64,000 bases of DNA, from NCBI RefSeq assembly GCF_030297675.1, contig NZ_AP028142.1, positions 806,001-870,000 on the forward strand, in the 5' to 3' direction. The DNA is from Polynucleobacter sp. HIN11 (GTDB lineage: Bacteria > Pseudomonadota > Gammaproteobacteria > Burkholderiales > Burkholderiaceae). Made by a program: the position numbers and the translations under genes. Under the pieces are notes generated by a model. That model did no database searches and was not told the DNA's origin. It saw nothing but the letters and a program-made list of their open reading frames with translations. This document shows positions 58,810 through 64,000 of this stretch, one piece after another; positions within the stretch are counted from its first letter, which is position 1; every line of letters begins with the position of its first letter.

Positions 58810-60413
58810 CCCGCAAGTTCCTGGCTTCGCAAATACTCCTCATAGGTGCCGGAGTAGTCATTAATCGTGCCATCAGGTTTGATCTCCAGAATCCTATTTG
58901 CTAAGGCTGAAACAAACTCGCGGTCATGGGAGACAAAAATCAGAGTGCCATCGAATTTCTCAAGGGCGATTTGTAAACTCTCAATTGACTCCATATCCAT
59001 ATGATTGGTTGGCTCATCCATTGCGAGCACGTTATGCTTTTGAAGCATCAACTTACCCCAAATCATGCGCCCCTTCTCGCCACCCGAAACCACCTTCACC
59101 GATTTACTGATCTCATCGCCTGAGAATAAGAGGCGCCCCAGAATCCCGCGCACGACCTGATCGTCATCACCTGGTTTGCGCCATTGGGTCATCCACTCAA
59201 TGAGGTTCTCATCTTTAGGAAAGCATTCGCTAGTATCTTGCGGCATGACACCCACATTGGCATTCTCAGCCCACTTCACATCCCCAGTATCAGCAGCAAT
59301 GCCATCAAAGCGTTTACTCAGAATGGTTTTCAGTAAGGTGGTCTTCCCTGCGCCATTCTGACCAATAATCGCGATCTTCTCACCCGGACGAATCGCAATC
59401 TTGAAGTTCTTAAAGATCACCCGATCAAACTGTTTGGTGAGCGCATTACACTCCACTGCCATATTGTGTAACTTCTTCTCAGTTTCAAACCGTATAAATG
59501 GGTTCTGGCGCGATGAGGGCTTAATATCAATCAGCTCAATCTTCTCGAGTTGGCGCTGGCGTGAGGTCGCCTGTCTAGCCTTTGAGGCATTGGCCGAGAA
59601 GCGACTCACGAATGCCTGAAGTTCAGCCATCTTCTCTTTGGCCTTGGCATTAGCCGCCATTTGCTGGGCCCGTGCCTGGGTGGATGCCAACATATAGGAA
59701 TCGTAGTTGCCAGGATAGACCTTCAGCGTACCGTAATCCATATCGGCCATATGCGTGCACACTTCATTTAGGAAGTGGCGATCATGCGAGATGATGATCA
59801 TGGTGCTATTGCGTTGATTCAGAATTTCTTCGAGCCAATGAATCGAATGAATATCTAAGTTATTGGTTGGCTCATCAAGCAGCAACACATCTGGATCCGA
59901 GAATAATGCCTGAGCAAGCAAGACACGCAATTTCCAGCCCGGTGCAATATTGCTCATCGGGCCATTGTGTTGCTCTAGTGGAATGCCAATCCCAAGCAGC
60001 AACTCGCCAGCACGTGCTTCAGCGGTATAGCCACCAAACTCGGCATACTTGGCTTCGAGCTCAGCCGCACGCATATATTCTTCGTCAGTGGCATCAGGGT
60101 TGGCATAAATCGCATCGCGCTCTGCCGCCGCTTGCCACATTTCGGCATGGCCCATCATCACTACATCGAGCACCCGAATATCTTCATAGGCAAATTGATC
60201 TTGACGCAACTTTCCTAAACGAATATTGGGTTCAAGGCTGACATTGCCAGCCGATGGCTCCAACTCTCCGCCAAGGATTTTCATAAAGGTTGATTTACCA
60301 CAACCATTGGCGCCAATTAAGCCGTAGCGATTGCCGCCACCAAACTTGACCGAGATGTTTTCAAACAGGGGTTTTGCCCCAAACTGCATAGTGATATTAG
60401 ACGCGTTTAACAC
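58806..60413 (-). CDS. ABC-F family ATPase, YbiT-like
   Basis: 535 residues, near E. coli YbiT (530). Two ABC cassettes in one chain and no membrane segments: Walker A GANGCGKST near 35-43 and GQNGAGKTT near 349-357; Walker B LLLDEPTNNLD and LAMDEPTNHMD; signature motifs degenerate in the first (NIAPGWKLR) and SGGEKGR in the second. The linker between them is charged and helical. ABC-F proteins bind the ribosomal E site to rescue or tune translation. No antibiotic-resistance role is implied. Confidence 0.93.
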   Translation of the reverse strand: MLNASNITMQFGAKPLFENISVKFGGGNRYGLIGANGCGKSTFMKILGGELEPSAGNVSLEPNIRLGKLRQDQFAYEDIRVLDVVMMGHAEMWQAAAERDAIYANPDATDEEYMRAAELEAKYAEFGGYTAEARAGELLLGIGIPLEQHNGPMSNIAPGWKLRVLLAQALFSDPDVLLLDEPTNNLDIHSIHWLEEILNQRNSTMIIISHDRHFLNEVCTHMADMDYGTLKVYPGNYDSYMLASTQARAQQMAANAKAKEKMAELQAFVSRFSANASKARQATSRQRQLEKIELIDIKPSSRQNPFIRFETEKKLHNMAVECNALTKQFDRVIFKNFKIAIRPGEKIAIIGQNGAGKTTLLKTILSKRFDGIAADTGDVKWAENANVGVMPQDTSECFPKDENLIEWMTQWRKPGDDDQVVRGILGRLLFSGDEISKSVKVVSGGEKGRMIWGKLMLQKHNVLAMDEPTNHMDMESIESLQIALEKFDGTLIFVSHDREFVSALANRILEIKPDGTINDYSGTYEEYLRSQELAG

Positions 60414-60484
60414 AAGAACTTTCTCAATAATGATGCCGTGCTGGCAAAGCTCATTATTTTAACGGTCTTCCATGCCAGTGATGC

Positions 60485-62125
60485 TTAATACGCAGCAGCA
60501 AGCCCATCTCGGCGACTATCGCTTGCTGCAACATAGCCATCGTCAATTTGATCAGATAGGCGCCAGATAAATTGGCCAGAACCAAAATCCATATAGGGAT
60601 CATCCACCTTTTTCAGAACATGCCCCCGTTCAATGAGGCCCTTAACCGTTTGAGGATCCATATTGGCCTCGACATCGAGACTGAAATCTCGATTGATCTT
60701 CCAACGCGGTGCATCACACGCAGCTTGGGGCTGCTGTTGATAGACCAACATGCGCAAGAGGGTTTGTAAATGCCCTTGCGGTTGCATATCACCTCCCATC
60801 ACTCCAAAACTCATTTGGGGAACGGTTTTGCCATTCACTTCTTTAGTTAAGAATGCCGGAATGATCGTATGAAATGGTCGCTTATTGCCTGCCACCACAT
60901 TGGGTGATTGAGGGTCTGATGAAAATCCATATCCCCGATTCTGAAAACTAATTCCCCAATTCGGTTCCACTACACCAGAGCCAAAACCCATGTAATTACT
61001 CTGAATAAACGAGATCATGCGCCCCTTTTCATCAGCCGCACTTAAATAGATAGTACCCCCCGTATTGGGCATGCCAAAGGTAAATTGGGTGGCGCGTTGT
61101 AAATTAATTTCCCCTGCTCGCTTGGCAAGGTATTTGGGATTAAGCATTTGTTCGGAGCTGACTTCCATCGAGCGTGGATCCGCTACATAGCGATAAATAT
61201 CTGCAAAGGCTAATTTCATGGCCTCGATTTGCAAATGCTGGCTATCGACACCGTCTACTGGATACTTTGATAGATTATGGTTCTCTAAGATCCCCATCGC
61301 CATTAGGGCGCCAATCCCCTGGCCATTTGGGGGTATCTCATGGACGTCATAGCCCTGCACCCGAGTGGAGATGGTGCCAACCCAGTCTGGCTGATAGTTG
61401 GCTAAATCACTGGCCTTCAATGCCGCTTGGTGCTCCTGAGCAAATTCAACGATTGATTTGGCAATCTCACCTTCATAAAAATCCCGGATACCCTTGTTAG
61501 CAATTTGCCTTAACGCTCGTGCAGCTGCTGGAAAATGAAAGATCTCACCCGTGAGTGGTGCTCGACCATTTGGCATGAATGCCTTAGCAAAACCTGGCTG
61601 GGGGCTAAGCTCCTTCAAAGCGGCAGCCCACTTATGCGCCACGATTGGTGCAACCGCATGCCCGCGCTCTGCAATCTCAATGGCGGGCTGCAGGATATCA
61701 GCCAAAGACAAGGATCCAAAGCGCTGATGAAGCGCCTCCCAGCCAGCAATGGCGCCTGGCACGGTCACACTATCCCACCCTCGCATGGGGCGATTGGTCA
61801 TGCCGTGTGTATCACGACCATACTTCTTGGCAAAGTAGTCAAGACTCCAGTCGGCTGGTGAGACCCCTGAGGCATTTAAACCATGTAGTTCATGCCCATC
61901 CCAAACGATAGCAAAACAATCGCTGCCCAAGCCATTAGAAACTGGCTCAACGATCATTAAGGCCGCTGCGGCAGCAATGGCAGCGTCAATTGCGTTACCC
62001 CCCTGCTGCATCATCTTTAATCCTGCTTGAGCGGCATAGGGATGGGAGGTTGAGCAAATATTGCGGCCAAAAACGGGCATCCGTACAGTGGGATATGGGT
62101 TGTGCCAATTAAACGGTGAGCTCAT
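60485..62125 (-). CDS. ggt: Gamma-glutamyltransferase family protein
   Basis: 546 residues, Ntn-hydrolase that self-cleaves into two chains. The likely cleavage/nucleophile Thr is in MPNTGGTIYLSAADEKG near 350-356; glutamate-binding blocks include the Arg-containing GWDSVTVPGAIAGWEALHQRFG near 115 and SNYMGFGSGVVEPNWGISFQNRG. There is no signal peptide, so it may be cytoplasmic, unlike E. coli Ggt. Substrates could be glutathione or other gamma-glutamyl or acyl amides. Its start overlaps msrQ by four bases. Confidence 0.87.
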   Translation of the reverse strand: MSSPFNWHNPYPTVRMPVFGRNICSTSHPYAAQAGLKMMQQGGNAIDAAIAAAAALMIVEPVSNGLGSDCFAIVWDGHELHGLNASGVSPADWSLDYFAKKYGRDTHGMTNRPMRGWDSVTVPGAIAGWEALHQRFGSLSLADILQPAIEIAERGHAVAPIVAHKWAAALKELSPQPGFAKAFMPNGRAPLTGEIFHFPAAARALRQIANKGIRDFYEGEIAKSIVEFAQEHQAALKASDLANYQPDWVGTISTRVQGYDVHEIPPNGQGIGALMAMGILENHNLSKYPVDGVDSQHLQIEAMKLAFADIYRYVADPRSMEVSSEQMLNPKYLAKRAGEINLQRATQFTFGMPNTGGTIYLSAADEKGRMISFIQSNYMGFGSGVVEPNWGISFQNRGYGFSSDPQSPNVVAGNKRPFHTIIPAFLTKEVNGKTVPQMSFGVMGGDMQPQGHLQTLLRMLVYQQQPQAACDAPRWKINRDFSLDVEANMDPQTVKGLIERGHVLKKVDDPYMDFGSGQFIWRLSDQIDDGYVAASDSRRDGLAAAY

Positions 62126-62730
62126 GATCGTGTCTTTATTCTTCGAAGTTGTTCACGGATAACGGGAATCCGCACTACTAACAATATCAAGATTATCCCA
62201 GCATAGATGTAAACGGTCTGAAAATCGTTTTTGCCGGCCTTATGCCAAAAGTAATGCAGCACTCCAAGAATGGCAATCAAATAAATGAGACGATGCAGAC
62301 TCCTCCAGCTTCGCCCCAACCAGTGCATTGCTGCTCGGTTCGAAGTGATTGCTAATAGACTCATACAAACAAAGGCAACAAACCCTACTGTAATGAATGG
62401 GCGTTCAATCACGTCTGCAAACATCTCTTGGAAATCAAGATTGTGATCCAGCCAATACCAAATCGTGAAGTGTAAGAATGCATAGAAGAATGTAAATAGC
62501 CCCAGCATCCGACGCATTTGGATCCAGCCAGACCATGCCGTTATCCAATGCATTGGACTCATGGCCAAGGTGATGCACAAAAAGGTAATGGTCCAGGTAC
62601 CAGTTGAACGAGTAATGAACTCGACAGGATTAGCACCCAGCTGTCCAGCATAGGCAAGAACAAATAAACGGGCAAGCGGAATCAGCGCTACAACAAAGAG
62701 CCAGCGCTTGATCTGCGTAATTGCAAGCAT
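62122..62730 (-). CDS. msrQ: Haem-binding membrane subunit MsrQ of the periplasmic Met-sulfoxide reductase
   Basis: 202 residues, about six membrane helices. The ferric-reductase-like core shows MLGLFTFFYAFLHFTIWYWLDHN and SWRSLHRLIYLIAILGVLHYFWHKAGK, whose His residues ligate b haem. Takes electrons from quinone or flavin to MsrP. Starts three bases after msrP. Confidence 0.94.
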   Translation of the reverse strand: MLAITQIKRWLFVVALIPLARLFVLAYAGQLGANPVEFITRSTGTWTITFLCITLAMSPMHWITAWSGWIQMRRMLGLFTFFYAFLHFTIWYWLDHNLDFQEMFADVIERPFITVGFVAFVCMSLLAITSNRAAMHWLGRSWRSLHRLIYLIAILGVLHYFWHKAGKNDFQTVYIYAGIILILLVVRIPVIREQLRRIKTRS

Positions 62731-62733
62731 GCT

Positions 62734-63702
62734 TTAGTAAAACTTACGCAAATCCATCCCTGCATAGAGCTTGGCAACATACTCGCCATAGCCATTAAAG
62801 GGCTCAGTTTTAATCTTGGGTGCAAAGATCCCCCGACCATCAATGCGACGCTCCGTGGCTTGACTCCAACGTGGATGACTCACCGCTGGATTGACGTTTG
62901 AATAAAAACCATATTCACGTGGTGCGGATGCGCTCCAGCTCGTGAGCGGTTGTTTCTCGGTCAAGCGAATCGTCACTAAGGATTTGGAGCTCTTAAAGCC
63001 GTACTTCCAGGGTACGATCAAACGAATGGGGGCGCCATTCTGTTTGGGCAATAACTCACCGTACATCCCAAATGTGAGCAGGGTTAATGGGTTCATGGCC
63101 TCATCCATCCGCAGACCCTCACGATAAGGCCAATCGAGTACGGGTCGCTTTAATCCAGGCATCTGTTTAGGATCAGCCAGACTAATAAACTCGACATACT
63201 TGGCAGAGCCCAGGGGCTCCACTCGATTGAGAAGATGCGATAAGGCATAGCCATTCCATGGAATCACCATCGACCAACCTTCCACGCAGCGCAGTCGATA
63301 AACGCGCTCTTCCATGGGCGCCAACTTCAGTAGTGCATCAATATCGAGTGTGACCGGTTTTTTTACCATCCCCTCGATTGATACGGTCCAGGGTCTAGTT
63401 TGTAAGCGATCGGCAAACTTGGCAGGATCATCCTTATCCATTCCAAACTCATAGAAATTATTGTAGGTGGTTGCATCCTCATACGAGGTTTGGGTCTCGC
63501 GCGTTGAGTATTGCTCATTAAGCTTAGAAGGTAATTTCTCGCGCGGTGCTGCTGTTTTAGCAAAGACATCGCGCTCAAGCCAGGATCCCATGCCCACTGC
63601 TGCGCTTCCCAGGGCAATGGTTTTTAACCATTGACGACGGTTCTCAACAATCGCACGTGGAGTGATTTGACTGGGATGAATTCTTGGGTCTTTAAATATC
63701 AT
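62734..63702 (-). CDS. msrP: Periplasmic methionine-sulfoxide reductase catalytic subunit MsrP (molybdoprotein)
   Basis: 322 residues. Twin-arginine signal NRRQWLKTIALGSAAVGMGSWL at about 22-43, so exported folded by Tat. The molybdenum-binding Cys is in YRLRCVEGWSMVIPWNGY near 138. Repairs both R and S methionine sulfoxides in the envelope. Needs molybdopterin, as does SoeA. Overlaps the upstream YhhQ gene by four bases. Confidence 0.95.
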   Translation of the reverse strand: MIFKDPRIHPSQITPRAIVENRRQWLKTIALGSAAVGMGSWLERDVFAKTAAPREKLPSKLNEQYSTRETQTSYEDATTYNNFYEFGMDKDDPAKFADRLQTRPWTVSIEGMVKKPVTLDIDALLKLAPMEERVYRLRCVEGWSMVIPWNGYALSHLLNRVEPLGSAKYVEFISLADPKQMPGLKRPVLDWPYREGLRMDEAMNPLTLLTFGMYGELLPKQNGAPIRLIVPWKYGFKSSKSLVTIRLTEKQPLTSWSASAPREYGFYSNVNPAVSHPRWSQATERRIDGRGIFAPKIKTEPFNGYGEYVAKLYAGMDLRKFY

Positions 63703-64000
63703 CGATCTACCTTTAATTGAAATGGTGTGAAATTAGTATTGGTGTCGTAATAATCCTCGTTCTCTTTACGCTTCAAGTATCCCACCACCGCATAGGTCAG
63801 CGGAGTTGCCAAAATCTCCCACGAGGTTTTGAGGATATATTGTGCAATCGCTACCTGAATAATCTCATTCGTGGGCCAAATCGCATAAAAGGCCAAGAAA
63901 TAGAATAATGAAGAATCCACCAGCTCACCAACCGCCGTTGAGCCGATCGTGCGGGTCCATAAATACTTCCCTTGGGTCCAGATCTTCATCTTGGCCAGCA
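63699..64000 (-). CDS. YhhQ-family queuosine-precursor transporter, C-terminal part (truncated by window edge)
   Basis: The frame stays open to the window end (reading LAKMKIWTQGKYLWTRTIGS), so the N-terminus is missing. Visible: TQGKYLWTRTIGSTAVGELVDSSLFYFLAFY, the signature of the VUT/YhhQ family that imports preQ0/preQ1 for queuosine, then another helix LKTSWEILATPLTYAVVGYLKRKENEDYYD. The stop lies inside msrP. Confidence 0.9.
   Translation of the reverse strand, partial: LAKMKIWTQGKYLWTRTIGSTAVGELVDSSLFYFLAFYAIWPTNEIIQVAIAQYILKTSWEILATPLTYAVVGYLKRKENEDYYDTNTNFTPFQLKVDR

Overview
The window looks like chromosome from a free-living betaproteobacterium of the family Burkholderiaceae, most like the freshwater genus Polynucleobacter. 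This rests on the gene order (pyrG-kdsA-eno-ftsB, acnB, hslO), two solute receptors of the Bug/TctC family typical of Burkholderiales, moderate base composition, short intergenic gaps and many 1-8 nt gene overlaps. The genus is my inference; no rRNA is present to settle it. I see no insertion sequence, integrase, CRISPR array or rRNA operon.

Layout. 1-17 kb is housekeeping: the end of ppiD, tesA back to back with an ABC ATPase, purL, a spermidine-synthase-like gene, acnB, pyrG, kdsA, eno, ftsB, hslO and gltX, then tRNA-Ala, tRNA-Glu and tRNA-Asp. 17.4-24.8 kb is accessory: two related secreted proteins at either end, a TauD/TfdA dioxygenase with a Bug receptor, an M48 lipoprotein protease, an unassigned ThDP enzyme and a LysR regulator. 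24.9-28.4 kb is gcl-hyi-glxR, which takes glyoxylate to glycerate. 29-34.7 kb is a LysR-divergent six-gene operon that combines a complete succinate-dehydrogenase/fumarate-reductase-like complex with a two-subunit class I fumarase-type hydratase.

34.7-44.6 kb is the most striking part. It holds a Bug receptor, divergent slcC-comC-suyA-suyB-suyR, and convergent soeABC. Read together these encode (S)-sulfolactate to sulfopyruvate to (R)-sulfolactate, cleavage to pyruvate plus sulfite, and oxidation of sulfite to sulfate at the cytoplasmic membrane. The whole route from a C3-sulfonate to carbon, electrons and sulfate sits in under 10 kb.

45-64 kb returns to core and semi-core genes: an HNH nuclease, a DUF3108 protein, an ion channel, an ankyrin protein, the tatD-holB-tmk-mltG-ygfZ block, an NRDE protein, selO, msrB, yciB, bolA, a parvulin, gloA, a COG3146 protein, a DUF1289 protein, an ABC-F ATPase, a gamma-glutamyltransferase, msrQ-msrP and the end of a YhhQ transporter.

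Taken together, 17.4-44.6 kb looks like a scavenging region for small organic acids (glyoxylate/glycolate, C4-dicarboxylate-like acids, sulfolactate) such as phytoplankton release. Sulfolactate yields pyruvate for the central pathways, and SoeABC and the Sdh/Frd-like complex can pass electrons to quinone. Functions are read from sequence families and neighbourhood only.
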